Assembly (NCBI RefSeq): GCF_033542235.1
Contig: NZ_JAWRCU010000001.1
Location: forward strand, 1 to 64,000
From: JAWRCU01 sp033542235
Lineage (GTDB): Bacteria; Pseudomonadota; Alphaproteobacteria; Rhizobiales; Rhizobiaceae
Direction of reading: 5' to 3'
Length of the DNA stretch: 64,000 nucleotides
The notes under the pieces are model-generated. The model had not been told where the DNA came from and did not search any database. It worked only from the letters and a program-made list of their open reading frames with translations. Positions 1-8,056 of the stretch are shown here, in pieces. Position 1 is the stretch's first letter. Every line of letters starts with the position of its first letter. Made by a program: the position numbers and the translations under genes.

Positions 1-204
1 CTTCTCCTCAACCCTCCAGGTTCAGGTGGATGCGATCCGACGATCGGCGCCAATGGCCGGGTGGCCACCCGGCCATTGGCGTCCCTTGCGAGACCCGTCT
101 TCGTACACAATTTCCAATGCAAGGTGGATCGGCGCTTTAGCGCCGAGACGGATGAGGGGTCCTCCAGCAGGCGTGTCGGATCGCGGACTAATGTCCACAG
201 ATCC
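1..204. other. Non-coding left edge with two hairpins
   Basis: No convincing gene lies here; the frames that stay open have no ribosome binding site and cross the palindromes. The stretch holds a 34-bp perfect palindrome (48-81) and a small GC hairpin CGGCGCTTTAGCGCCG (130-145). Both lie downstream of the gntR stop codon, so they may end transcription arriving from that gene, although neither is followed by a clear T-run on the minus strand. Confidence 0.5.
48..81. repeat. 34-bp perfect palindrome
   Basis: Two 17-base arms, CGCCAATGGCCGGGTGG and its exact reverse complement, meet with no spacer. In RNA this would form a long GC-rich hairpin, and in DNA it could extrude as a cruciform. It sits about 125 bases beyond the end of the minus-strand gntR gene. 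A terminator-like or dispersed palindromic role is plausible but cannot be decided from one copy. Confidence 0.8.
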
Positions 205-879
205 TTACCCCAGGCGCTTGGCCAGCACCTGATAGGCCGCATCGATGTCGGCACGCACCGCGTTCCTGAGCGCTTCAGCGTCGCGGTCGCGCATCGCCTT
301 GAACATCTTCTGATGGTGTTCGTTGGCGACCGTATACGAGCCATGCAGCATGTTGAAATAGGGGCTGATCTGAAGCCACAGATTCTCGATGATCTTGAGC
401 AGATTTTCCGATCCGGCGGCACGGTAGATCGCGAAATGGAACGCGTGATTTCCGCGTAGATAAGCCTTCACATCGCCGGCCGCGATCGAGTTCTCCATAT
501 CGTTGAGGTGTCCGGCGAGTACTGTGATGATCTCATCATCGCGCCGTTCCGCCGCCCAGCCTGCGGCGATCGCCTCGATTTCGATCCGAACATTACGAAG
601 ATCCACCAGCCGCGTTAGATTTAGCGGCGGTATTCCGATCGAGCGCCCTGAAACGACGGTCAGCGCATTGGCCGCGGTCAGGCGACCCAAAGCCTCGCGC
701 ACAGGCATGGGACTCACCCCGAAGAGATTTGCGAGACTTTGCACCGTGACCATCTCTCCGGGCACGATCGTGCCGTCCAGGATCAACTCGGTGACGCGCC
801 GAAAGACCTGTTCCTGAAGGGTCTCCCTGGTGAGTTGGGGGATCTGCAGCCCCCGTTTGTCAAATGCAGCTGCGGACAT
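205..879 (-). CDS. GntR-family (FCD/FadR subfamily) transcriptional regulator
   Basis: A 224-residue repressor-type protein. A winged helix-turn-helix covers about residues 20-85, with the family hallmark PMPVREAL in the recognition region. An all-helical FCD ligand-binding domain follows to the C-terminus, with Asp/His residues of the kind that hold a metal and an organic acid ligand. The start at 879 is preferred because AGGGA lies six bases upstream; an in-frame ATG at 915 would add 12 residues but has a poor ribosome binding site. The gene is divergent from the catabolic operon starting at 1056, and inverted repeats at 951-980 are good operator candidates. Regulation of that operon in response to a carboxylic acid or sugar acid is the likely role. 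Confidence 0.9.
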   Translation of the reverse strand: MSAAAFDKRGLQIPQLTRETLQEQVFRRVTELILDGTIVPGEMVTVQSLANLFGVSPMPVREALGRLTAANALTVVSGRSIGIPPLNLTRLVDLRNVRIEIEAIAAGWAAERRDDEIITVLAGHLNDMENSIAAGDVKAYLRGNHAFHFAIYRAAGSENLLKIIENLWLQISPYFNMLHGSYTVANEHHQKMFKAMRDRDAEALRNAVRADIDAAYQVLAKRLG

Positions 880-950
880 CGAGCGTCCCTGTGAATGTGT
901 CGGCCCCACGCACATGGAAGCTTACCACTTTTGCCGTCAAGCGTCAGGTG

Positions 951-980
951 AATGATCTTCAATCATTGATCTTCGATCAA
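951..980. promoter_or_regulatory. Candidate GntR operator (two overlapping inverted repeats)
   Basis: AATGAT-N5-ATCATT (951-967) overlaps TTGATCTTCGATCAA (966-980), whose arms TTGATC and GATCAA match exactly around a three-base centre. FCD-type GntR proteins bind short inverted repeats of this kind. The site lies between the divergent gntR start and the operon start at 1056, where a repressor could control both. Confidence 0.55.
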
Positions 981-1055
981 ATCGTCCATAAGGTCGACAT
1001 GCCGATTGGAGGAAGCCTGCCGGGCATGCAGCGGCGTAAATTTGGGAGGAAAGCT

Positions 1056-1309
1056 ATGAGCATCGGAATCCGACGCGCAGTGCTATTGGCTGGAATGGCC
1101 GTAAGCATACTCTGCGCGGTCTCTGCCGCGCAGGCGGAGGGCAAACACAAGATCTTTCTGAGCATGAGCTACATCGGCAACGACTGGCAGGCCGAAGCGG
1201 CTAACATGGTCAAGGCCATCGCCGCTCACAAAAGTCTTGCCGACAAGGTCGACCTGCAGGTGCAGGTGGCCGGCCCCAACGCCCAGCGCCAGATCCAGCA
1301 GGTAAATGC
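1056..1309 (+). pseudogene. ABC sugar-type solute-binding protein, 5' remnant
   Basis: The reading frame starts at an ATG with a strong ribosome binding site (GGAGGA at 1045-1050). It encodes a signal peptide ending near AAQA|E and the first part of a periplasmic-binding-protein domain (LSMSYIGNDWQAEAANM, then AGPNAQRQIQQVNA). This is typical of the ribose/autoinducer-2 class of binding proteins. About 85 residues in, similarity stops abruptly and the sequence becomes the end of a permease gene in another frame. More than 200 residues of the binding protein are missing. A large internal deletion is the simplest explanation. The promoter and start look intact, so a short secreted peptide could still be made. 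Confidence 0.75.
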
Positions 1310-1550
1310 CAGGCAAGCCCTGGTATCGGCGACGACTACCCGCTGCCTTTCATCGCCGTTGTCGTAGTCAGCAGCGCGCTGATCGCCGGCGGCCGGGGTC
1401 ACTATCTCGGTATGCTTGGGGGCGTGCTGCTCTTGACCGCTGCAGATGCTGCTCCCCTGCACCACCCTGCCCTATGCGGCACGGGCAATCCTCTACGGTC
1501 TTGTCGTTCTCGGCGCCGTCATGGCGCTACCCGAACGGCGCTGGCAATGA
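1310..1550 (+). pseudogene. ABC permease (BPD_transp_2 type), 3' remnant
   Basis: Translated from 1322, the sequence reads GIGDDYPLPFIAVVVV, then GGRGHYLGMLGGVLLLTA, and after a one-base frameshift near 1440 LQMLLP, ending ...LYGLVVLGAVMALPERR before the stop at 1548-1550. This is the conserved C-terminus of ribose-class ABC permeases. It is fused to the binding-protein remnant just upstream and carries its own frameshift, so it cannot work. The ATPase and most of the permease have been lost between the two remnants. The stop lies 13 bases before the SDR gene, so this was once an operon: binding protein, ATPase, permease, dehydrogenases, BKACE. Confidence 0.7.
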
Positions 1551-1563
1551 AGGAAATGACGGA

Positions 1564-2370
1564 ATGAGTACACGCGCGCCGAACTCGGCGGAAGACTTTC
1601 TGGGCGGCCTGAAGGGCCAGCGAGTGGTGATCACCGCAGGCGCCGGAGGCATCGGGCTGGCGATCGCCGACACGCTGGCGAAGCTCGGCGCTCGCCTGGT
1701 CATTTGCGACGTGTCGGACGAAGCCCTGAGCTCGGTCGGCGGCAAGGTCCGGATCGAAGCAGGGGTGAAGGCCGACGTGTCCAGCGAAACCGATGTCGAG
1801 CGCCTGTTCGAGACTGCCCAATCGGTGCTGGGGGGCCTCGACGCGCTGATCAACAATGCCGGTATTGCCGGCCCGACCGGCGGGGTCGACGAGATCTCGC
1901 CGGAAGATTGGCGCCGCTGCATCGACGTCTGCCTGACTGGGCAATTCCTCTGCGCCCGCCGCGCCGTGCCGATGATCAAGGCTGCCGGCGGCGGCTCGAT
2001 CGTGTCCATGTCCTCGGCCGCCGGGCGGCACGGCTATGCCTTCCGCACTCCGTACTCCGCCGCGAAGTTCGGTGTTGTCGGCTTCACCCAGAGCCTCGCC
2101 AAGGAGCTCGGGCCGCACGGCATCCGAGTCAATGCCATCCTGCCTGGCATCATCGAGGGTCCGCGCATCGAGGCCGTGATCGCGGCGCGCGCTGGGCAGC
2201 TTGGCATCAGTCACGAGGAGATGACCGGGCGCTATCTGCAGAACATCTCGCTGCGCCGCATGACCAGCCCATATGACGTCGCTGCCATGGTGGCGTTCCT
2301 GCTGTCCGACGCCGGAGTAAACATCTCCGGCCAGTCGCTGGGCGTAGACGGAAATGTCGAGACTTTGTGA
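1564..2370 (+). CDS. SDR-family NAD(P)-dependent oxidoreductase
   Basis: A 268-residue short-chain dehydrogenase. The cofactor site TAGAGGIG lies near residue 20, NNAG near 100, the catalytic Ser in SMSSAAG near 150, and the YSAAK catalytic Tyr/Lys near 165. The start at 1564 is chosen because AAGGAAATGACGG precedes it; longer frames to the left belong to the permease remnant. It is the first intact gene of the operon and is followed after six bases by the 3-hydroxyacid dehydrogenase gene. It probably oxidises a hydroxyl group of a sugar or polyol-like substrate. The substrate cannot be read from the sequence. Confidence 0.88.
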   Translation: MSTRAPNSAEDFLGGLKGQRVVITAGAGGIGLAIADTLAKLGARLVICDVSDEALSSVGGKVRIEAGVKADVSSETDVERLFETAQSVLGGLDALINNAGIAGPTGGVDEISPEDWRRCIDVCLTGQFLCARRAVPMIKAAGGGSIVSMSSAAGRHGYAFRTPYSAAKFGVVGFTQSLAKELGPHGIRVNAILPGIIEGPRIEAVIAARAGQLGISHEEMTGRYLQNISLRRMTSPYDVAAMVAFLLSDAGVNISGQSLGVDGNVETL

Positions 2371-2376
2371 GGGGCT

Positions 2377-3324
2377 ATGTCCGAGGTAGCCATTGTCGGT
2401 AGCGGTTTCATTGGCCGGGCTTGGGCGATCAGCTTCGCTCGTGCGGGTCACGAGGTGCGCCTGTGGGACCACCTGCCAGAGGCCACGCGAGGCGCTCGCG
2501 CCTACATAGCCGGCGTGCTCGGCGACCTTGCCGTCAACGGCCTGCTGCGCGGCGAGACACCGGATGAGGTGCTTTCGCGCATCTCGGTCGCCGCCGATAT
2601 CGAGAAGGCGCTCGACGGCGCGGTGCACATCCAGGAGAACACGCCAGAGAAGCTCGAGATCAAGCGCGATGTCTTCTCCCGCATCGACGCCGCCGCGGGG
2701 CCGGCCGCCATTATTGCCAGCTCGACCTCGGCGCTGCTTCCCTCCACATTCACCGAGCACCTCAAAGGTCGGCATCGCTGCCTCGTCATTCATCCGATCA
2801 ACCCGCCTTATCTCGTCCCGGCCGCCGAGGTCGTGCCGGCGCCCTGGACATCGCCGGAGACCGTGGAACGAACACGTGCCTTCCTGGTGTCAGCCGGTCA
2901 CGCGCCGCTGGTGATGAAGCGTGAGCTTGACGGCTTCATCATGAACCGCATGCAGGGCGCTCTCCTCGAAGAGGCCTTCCGTCTCGTTGCCGACGGCTAT
3001 GCCACGGTCGAAGACGTCGACATCGGCATCCGTGACGGTCTTGCGCTGCGCTGGTCCTTCATGGGGCCGTTCGAGACGATCGACCTCAACGCGCCGGGCG
3101 GCGTGCGCGACTATGTCGAGCGCTACCAGGGCATCTATTCCAACATCTTCCCGCAGATGCTGCGACGGGTCGACTGGGCCGGCGAAGTCATGGAGGCGGT
3201 CGAGTCCAGCCGGCGCGAGCGTCTTCCGAAGGAAAAGCTTGCCGAGCGCCAGGTCTGGCGCGACCGCCGCATGATGGCGCTCGCCGCCCACAAAAGGAAA
3301 TCGGACGAGGAGTTTGGCAAATGA
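2377..3324 (+). CDS. 3-hydroxyacyl-CoA dehydrogenase-family protein (L-gulonate/carnitine dehydrogenase-like)
   Basis: The 315-residue protein starts with a Rossmann fold (VAIVGSGFIGRAWA) and has the family signature IHPINPPYLVPAAEVVP near 150, then a helical C-terminal domain (DGFIMNRMQGALLEEA). Single-domain members of this length include lambda-crystallin/L-gulonate 3-dehydrogenase and L-carnitine dehydrogenase, which oxidise a 3-hydroxy acid rather than a CoA thioester. Its gene overlaps the following BKACE gene by four bases (ATGA). The 3-keto acid it makes would be the substrate of that next enzyme. A carnitine pathway is possible, but the usual thioesterase gene is absent. Confidence 0.85.
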   Translation: MSEVAIVGSGFIGRAWAISFARAGHEVRLWDHLPEATRGARAYIAGVLGDLAVNGLLRGETPDEVLSRISVAADIEKALDGAVHIQENTPEKLEIKRDVFSRIDAAAGPAAIIASSTSALLPSTFTEHLKGRHRCLVIHPINPPYLVPAAEVVPAPWTSPETVERTRAFLVSAGHAPLVMKRELDGFIMNRMQGALLEEAFRLVADGYATVEDVDIGIRDGLALRWSFMGPFETIDLNAPGGVRDYVERYQGIYSNIFPQMLRRVDWAGEVMEAVESSRRERLPKEKLAERQVWRDRRMMALAAHKRKSDEEFGK

Positions 3325-4283
3325 GCGAGACCACCCGCAAGTCTAGCGGCACGACGTCCAAGGGCAAGGTCATCATCACCTGCGCGGTGACCGGCGCGAT
3401 CCACACGCCGACCATGTCTCCCTATCTGCCGATCACGCCCGACCAGATCGCCTCCGAGGCGATTGCGGCGGCGGAAGCCGGGGCCGCGATCCTGCATCTG
3501 CACGCCCGGGACCCCGAGACCGGCAAGCCCGACCAGACGCCGGAGGCCTTTGCCCGCTTCCTGCCGCGCATCAAGCAGGGCACCAGCGCGGCGATCAACA
3601 TCACCACGGGCGGCAGTCCGTATATGAAAGTCGAGGAGCGCGTGAAGCCGGCCGCCCAGTTCAAGCCGGAGGTCGCCTCGCTCAATATGGGCTCGATCAA
3701 TTTCGGCCTCTATCACCTCGTCGACAAATACGAGAGCTTCAAATTCGACTGGGAGAGGCCGCATCTCGAAGCCACGCGCGACCTGATTTTTCACAACTCA
3801 TTCAAGGACATCGAGTATATTCTTTCGACTTGCTATGACAACGGCACCCGGTTCGAGTTCGAGTGCTACGACATCGCCCACCTCTATAACCTGGCCCATT
3901 TCGCCGACCGCGGCCTGGTGAAGCCGCCTTTTTTCGTCCAATCGGTATTCGGGCTGCTGGGCGGCATCGGTACACATCCGGAAGACGTGGCGCATATGAA
4001 GCGCACGGCCGATCGGCTGTTCGGCGCCAATTTCCGCTGGTCCGTTCTTGGTGCCGGCGCAAGCCAGCTGCGCATCGCGGCCCAGGCCGCTGCGCTCGGC
4101 GGCAACATCCGCGTCGGACTTGAGGACAGCCTCTGGGCGGGGCGCGGCAGGCTCGCAAAATCGAATGCCGAACAGGTGACAATGGCCCGCAAGATCATCG
4201 AAGGGCTGGGGCTCGAAGTCGCCACGCCCGACGAGGCCCGCGCCATCCTGGAGCTGAAGGGAGGCGACAAGGTCGCATTCTGA
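3321..4283 (+). CDS. Beta-keto acid cleavage enzyme (BKACE, DUF849 family)
   Basis: A 320-residue TIM-barrel protein of the 3-keto-5-aminohexanoate cleavage family. These zinc enzymes condense a beta-keto acid with acetyl-CoA and split it into acetoacetate and a new acyl-CoA. Visible family features are the N-terminal ITCAVTGAIHTPTMSPYLP, the metal-binding HLHARDPETG near residue 60, and the C-terminal VGLEDSLWAGRGRLAKSNAEQV. It is translationally coupled to the preceding dehydrogenase. With the SDR it forms a three-step oxidation and cleavage route. The first member of the family known acts in lysine fermentation, but members accept many substrates, so the compound here is unknown. Confidence 0.9.
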   Translation: MSETTRKSSGTTSKGKVIITCAVTGAIHTPTMSPYLPITPDQIASEAIAAAEAGAAILHLHARDPETGKPDQTPEAFARFLPRIKQGTSAAINITTGGSPYMKVEERVKPAAQFKPEVASLNMGSINFGLYHLVDKYESFKFDWERPHLEATRDLIFHNSFKDIEYILSTCYDNGTRFEFECYDIAHLYNLAHFADRGLVKPPFFVQSVFGLLGGIGTHPEDVAHMKRTADRLFGANFRWSVLGAGASQLRIAAQAAALGGNIRVGLEDSLWAGRGRLAKSNAEQVTMARKIIEGLGLEVATPDEARAILELKGGDKVAF

Positions 4284-4332
4284 GGTTGTCGGTGTTGCCT
4301 GGGCCTCGCGGCCGAGGCGGCAGCACGCCCGC

Positions 4333-5301
4333 TCAATCCGTCTCGATCTGGACCGTCGCCGTCATGCCGGCGACCAGGCGGACGCCGTCCGGCACGTAGT
4401 CGATATGGATACGGACTGGCACCCGCTGGGCGAGCCGCACCCAGGCGAAGATCGGGTTCACTTCAGCGAGCCCCGAGGCGCCGGGCTGCGCGTTCGGCAC
4501 TACGATACCGCGAGCGATGCTTTCGACATGGCCCCGCAACACCTCTCTCGACCCCATCAGCTTGACGGTCGCCGGGCTGCCCTCGCGGATGCGCCCGAGC
4601 GCGGTCTCCTCGAAATAGCCATCGACCCAGAACGTTTCGGCGTTTACCAGCGCCATGACCTTGTCACCGACATTGACGTAGGCCCCGCGCTGCACCAGCA
4701 GGTTGGTCACATAGCAGTTGCACGGCGCGACGATGCGCGTGCGCTCCAGGTTCACACGCGCCTGGTCGCGAGCCGCCTGCGCCTGCTGCTTCTGGGCCTG
4801 GGCTGCGAGCGCGGTTGCATCGAAGGTCTGCCGCTCCTCCTGGGTCACCGTCAGTTCGCTAAGCCGATGCCGGCGTTCCGCCTCGGCCTGCGCGTTCTCT
4901 GCGTTTGCGTCGGCCTGCTTCACCGACGCCTCGGCAAGGCCGAGGGCAAGCTTGAAGTTGGTGGGGTCGATGACCATCAGCAGGTCGCCCTCGCGCACGA
5001 GCTGGTTATCCACGACCGGCAGTTCGACGATGCGCCCGGCGACCTCGGGCGCCATCGTCACGACGTAGCTGCGCACAGTACCGTCGCGCGTCCACGGCGC
5101 CGCCATATAGGTCTGCCACATCCACCAGCACAGCGGCGCCGCCACGGCGATGGCGACAAGCGTTACGAGCACCGGCACCACGCGGGCGGCGAGCCGTCTG
5201 CGGACGCGCGGCTCGGCCGCCGCCAGCGGCGGAATCTCGACGTCCTTGGATTTCCCGACGTCCTGGTCGGGATTTTCGGGCTCGGTTTTGGCGATGGACA
5301 T
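4333..5301 (-). CDS. HlyD-family membrane fusion protein (AaeA/EmrA-like)
   Basis: This 322-residue periplasmic adaptor has a cytoplasmic Pro-rich N-terminus, one membrane helix at about residues 40-62, a split biotinyl-lipoyl domain (VVDNQLVREGDLLMVIDP), and a helical hairpin rich in Ala/Gln/Glu (about 130-195). A beta-barrel follows (WVDGYFEETALGRI). It would link the FUSC inner-membrane pump encoded upstream to an outer-membrane channel. The order FUSC, DUF1656, HlyD with a 140-bp gap before this gene matches aromatic-acid efflux sets such as AaeBXA. No outer-membrane factor is encoded nearby. Confidence 0.88.
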   Translation of the reverse strand: MSIAKTEPENPDQDVGKSKDVEIPPLAAAEPRVRRRLAARVVPVLVTLVAIAVAAPLCWWMWQTYMAAPWTRDGTVRSYVVTMAPEVAGRIVELPVVDNQLVREGDLLMVIDPTNFKLALGLAEASVKQADANAENAQAEAERRHRLSELTVTQEERQTFDATALAAQAQKQQAQAARDQARVNLERTRIVAPCNCYVTNLLVQRGAYVNVGDKVMALVNAETFWVDGYFEETALGRIREGSPATVKLMGSREVLRGHVESIARGIVVPNAQPGASGLAEVNPIFAWVRLAQRVPVRIHIDYVPDGVRLVAGMTATVQIETD

Positions 5302-5441
5302 CGACGATCTCCGAGACAGTCTCGAGATACATAGGGCGGGCGATGACGGTTACTGCGCCCGCATCTTCGATCCCACCTGTCCTAACAGGCCGGTCGAGCA
5401 AAGCTAGATCAGCACGACTGGAATCGAAGGATGGCTCCAGT

Positions 5442-5657
5442 TCATCCTGCTCTGGCGGCAACGAGCAGAACGATGGAGGACAGCAGCATTAGGAATATGG
5501 CGAACCAGAACAGCGCCGGGTGCCAGATGCGGCGCGAGAGCAGGAGGAAGTGATCGTCCACGCGGCGCAAGACGACGAGCAGCAGCCATGCGCCGAGCAG
5601 CATCGGCACCATCGGCGAGATGTAGACGCCCAGAATGTCGATTTCGGTGAACCTCAT
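5442..5657 (-). CDS. DUF1656 small membrane protein (AaeX-like)
   Basis: A 71-residue protein with two predicted membrane helices (about residues 10-30 and 47-67) joined by a charged loop. It fits the DUF1656/AaeX family that accompanies FUSC-type efflux pumps. Its ATG overlaps the stop of the pump gene by four bases, showing translational coupling. The family's exact role is unsettled; it is presumed to be an accessory membrane subunit of the efflux complex. Confidence 0.82.
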   Translation of the reverse strand: MRFTEIDILGVYISPMVPMLLGAWLLLVVLRRVDDHFLLLSRRIWHPALFWFAIFLMLLSSIVLLVAARAG

Positions 5658-7729
5658 CTTGTATCAGCTCCCCCGAAGAAGTCGGCATGCCGGGCGAGCG
5701 CGTCCGAGATGTGACGGACACCACCTCTGGCGCGTATCCCGATCGAACTGTCCGGCTCCCCGGCGGCACGGTTGACGAGTTCGCGATCGAGTGCGGCGAG
5801 CCCGCGGATGGCACCGGCGCAGTCGCCCACGGCGACGGCGTGAAGCGCGGCATTGGCATCCGGCTCCAGCCCGAGGCGACGCGCCCAGGGGCGCAGCCGA
5901 ATGATTTCCGATCCGACGCCAAGGGCAGTGACCAAATGTGAGAGCTGCATAGGCGTCGCGGCGCCCGGCAGCACGCGCAAACGGGCGTAGATACGCCCCT
6001 CCCAATGCTCGGTCGTGGGCGACCTCTCGCCAGCTGCGATGCGGCGCAAATCGCGCAAGGTAAGCGAGAGCAACCGCCGGGCGGTCTGCTCCGGCGAAAG
6101 CGGCGGTATCAGCGCGAATGCCAGAATCGCAGCGATGACGCCTGCCACCATTGCCAGCAGGTTGTTATAGAACTGCTGCGGGTCGTAGGTCATCGGATTA
6201 GCTGGTGCAACCAGCACGATCGAGTAGACCGACATGGTGAGCAGCATCGGCCCGAGGCGGGGGTGGGTCGCCAACGTACCGAGCGGCAAGAGAACCAGGC
6301 CGAGAGCGAGGCTGAGGCCGACGAAGCCGTGCATGACGGGCAGCACCGTAAAAGCGACGATTCCCGCTACCACCGCGCTAATGCAGATACCCAGCAGCAG
6401 CGTTCTCGTCGCACTTGCCGCGCGGTCTCCTCGTGGCGACATCAGGATCACCGCGATGGCGCCGAACAGCATGGCCAGCCCGCCGCTCGGCCATGCGGTC
6501 ACGACCCAAAAGACCTGGAGCGCCGCGACGGTGATAAAGACGCGCACTGCGTTGATCCAGGCCGGAAGCAGGTCGGGGACATGGATCCCGGCGATATGCG
6601 GAGCGGGAAGTAAGCCCTGCGAATGGCCGCCGAGCAGCGCCAGCGCATCGAAGACGCGCTGCAGTGCCAGCATCACCTCTGCCAGGGTGGTGGCCATGAG
6701 CTGCAGCGAGGCCGAGCGCACCGGCAGGGCGGTCAGCGAACGCACCCCGGCCCGAGAAAGACGATGCAGGCTGAGTGGGTCGTTGACCCAGGCACCCGCT
6801 CCGCCCTCGCTCGCCGTCTCGTGCAGCTGCCGCGGAATGCTGTCGAGGATGAGCTTCGCCTCGCGCCGGCGCTGCTCGTCGGGCAGCTGCTCCAGGCAGT
6901 CGGCAATCGTGCGCCAGCCGGAGAGCATGGCGAAGAGCCCGTCCATCGCCGCCTGCAGCGCCCCGGCTCGGTAGCGCAGGCCGGAGCTTTCGCCGATCGC
7001 TTCATCAACGACCGGGTCGAGGGCGATGATGCGGGCGAATAGTCCGCGCCCAATCAAGCGCCTAGCTGCCCGATCCTGCCCGAGTTGCGCGAAGGTCAGG
7101 GCGAGCTGCATGGAGATCTCGGCCGCGATAGCGGCCAGCTGCGGCCCGAGCCGGCGCGCGGCGTTACCGAGATCGGTTCCGGCGAGCACGATCCCGGCGC
7201 AGACGATGCCCACGCAGATCTCGCTGACGCGATTTACGGCGAGCATGAACACCTCGTCGCTGGCGCCGCCGGTCGCGCCGAGCACGTCGCTGGCGATGAT
7301 GAACGCGGTATAGCCTGCCAGCGCCGCTCCATACGAGGCGAAATTGTGCAGGATGGTAGCGGCGAAGCCGCATGCGGCGCCCCACAGCGCGAGGCCGAGG
7401 AGGAAACCGACGCGGTGCTGCGGGAACAGAGCGGTCAGCACCACGATCATCACCGCGCCGACGACGGTGCCGATGATGCGGAACGAGCTCTTGCGCAGCG
7501 TCGCCCCGAGGCGCGGCTGGCAAACGATCGCAGCGCTGCTCCCCGCCCATTGCGGAATGTCGAGCTGCAGCCAGAAGGCAACGTACAGCGCCAGGCAGAC
7601 GGCCGCCCACAGCCGCAGGCCGAAGAGCAATCCGGGAAGTGCCGCCCTGAGCCAGCCCGGCAGCAATGCGGCGTCCGGCCGGCGTCCAGTGTTGCCGGCG
7701 GACTGGCGTGAGAAGTCTCCAGACGTCAT
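5654..7729 (-). CDS. FUSC-family efflux pump inner-membrane protein (AaeB-like)
   Basis: The protein is 691 residues long. It has two hydrophobic blocks (about residues 30-185 and 390-545), each followed by a long soluble helical region, as in the FUSC/AaeB aromatic-acid exporters. The conserved WLQLDIPQWAG and GATLRKSSFRIIGTVVGA segments near residues 50-90 are typical of the family. It is the first gene of a three-gene minus-strand operon with DUF1656 and HlyD. The operon is divergent from the FAD oxidase gene at 8057. The probable job is proton-driven export of aromatic or other organic acids, perhaps an intermediate of the neighbouring catabolic pathways. Confidence 0.87.
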   Translation of the reverse strand: MTSGDFSRQSAGNTGRRPDAALLPGWLRAALPGLLFGLRLWAAVCLALYVAFWLQLDIPQWAGSSAAIVCQPRLGATLRKSSFRIIGTVVGAVMIVVLTALFPQHRVGFLLGLALWGAACGFAATILHNFASYGAALAGYTAFIIASDVLGATGGASDEVFMLAVNRVSEICVGIVCAGIVLAGTDLGNAARRLGPQLAAIAAEISMQLALTFAQLGQDRAARRLIGRGLFARIIALDPVVDEAIGESSGLRYRAGALQAAMDGLFAMLSGWRTIADCLEQLPDEQRRREAKLILDSIPRQLHETASEGGAGAWVNDPLSLHRLSRAGVRSLTALPVRSASLQLMATTLAEVMLALQRVFDALALLGGHSQGLLPAPHIAGIHVPDLLPAWINAVRVFITVAALQVFWVVTAWPSGGLAMLFGAIAVILMSPRGDRAASATRTLLLGICISAVVAGIVAFTVLPVMHGFVGLSLALGLVLLPLGTLATHPRLGPMLLTMSVYSIVLVAPANPMTYDPQQFYNNLLAMVAGVIAAILAFALIPPLSPEQTARRLLSLTLRDLRRIAAGERSPTTEHWEGRIYARLRVLPGAATPMQLSHLVTALGVGSEIIRLRPWARRLGLEPDANAALHAVAVGDCAGAIRGLAALDRELVNRAAGEPDSSIGIRARGGVRHISDALARHADFFGGADTR

Positions 7730-8056
7730 ACGCGTTGCTCAGCGCTGCCCCGCCGGATGATACATTTGAGCAACCGCCACTGCCACGCTGGCGCGCTCAT
7801 GGAGGCTCGATGCCGGTGGGCTGCCGCCGGTCCGAAATTCGATCTATTGCGCAGCGTATGGTGTTGGGCCGCCTTCGGGAAGGCAGCACCTCCCCTGGCC
7901 AGTCGCATGCCTGCGATGCTCGCCGGTGCGCGACAGCGGTACCTTCGCGATCCCGGGGCTGCGCATCAAGGGAATTGCCGAGCCGCGCTTCGGCATATAA
8001 GAGGCAGCCAGGCAGCATCCAGGCTTGTTACGCCTCCTATCCTTTGTCGAAATCCC
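7730..8056. other. Divergent intergenic region between efflux operon and FAD oxidase
   Basis: About 330 bases without a credible gene. The open frame running into the oxidase gene has no internal ribosome binding site and unusual composition. The region must hold the promoters for both the FUSC operon and the oxidase gene, but I see no clear -35/-10 pair or operator. Confidence 0.5.

Noticed and set aside
1306..1563. N-terminal extension of the SDR frame
   Set aside because: It lies over the permease remnant in another frame; a ribosome binding site and the conserved fold support the start at 1564.
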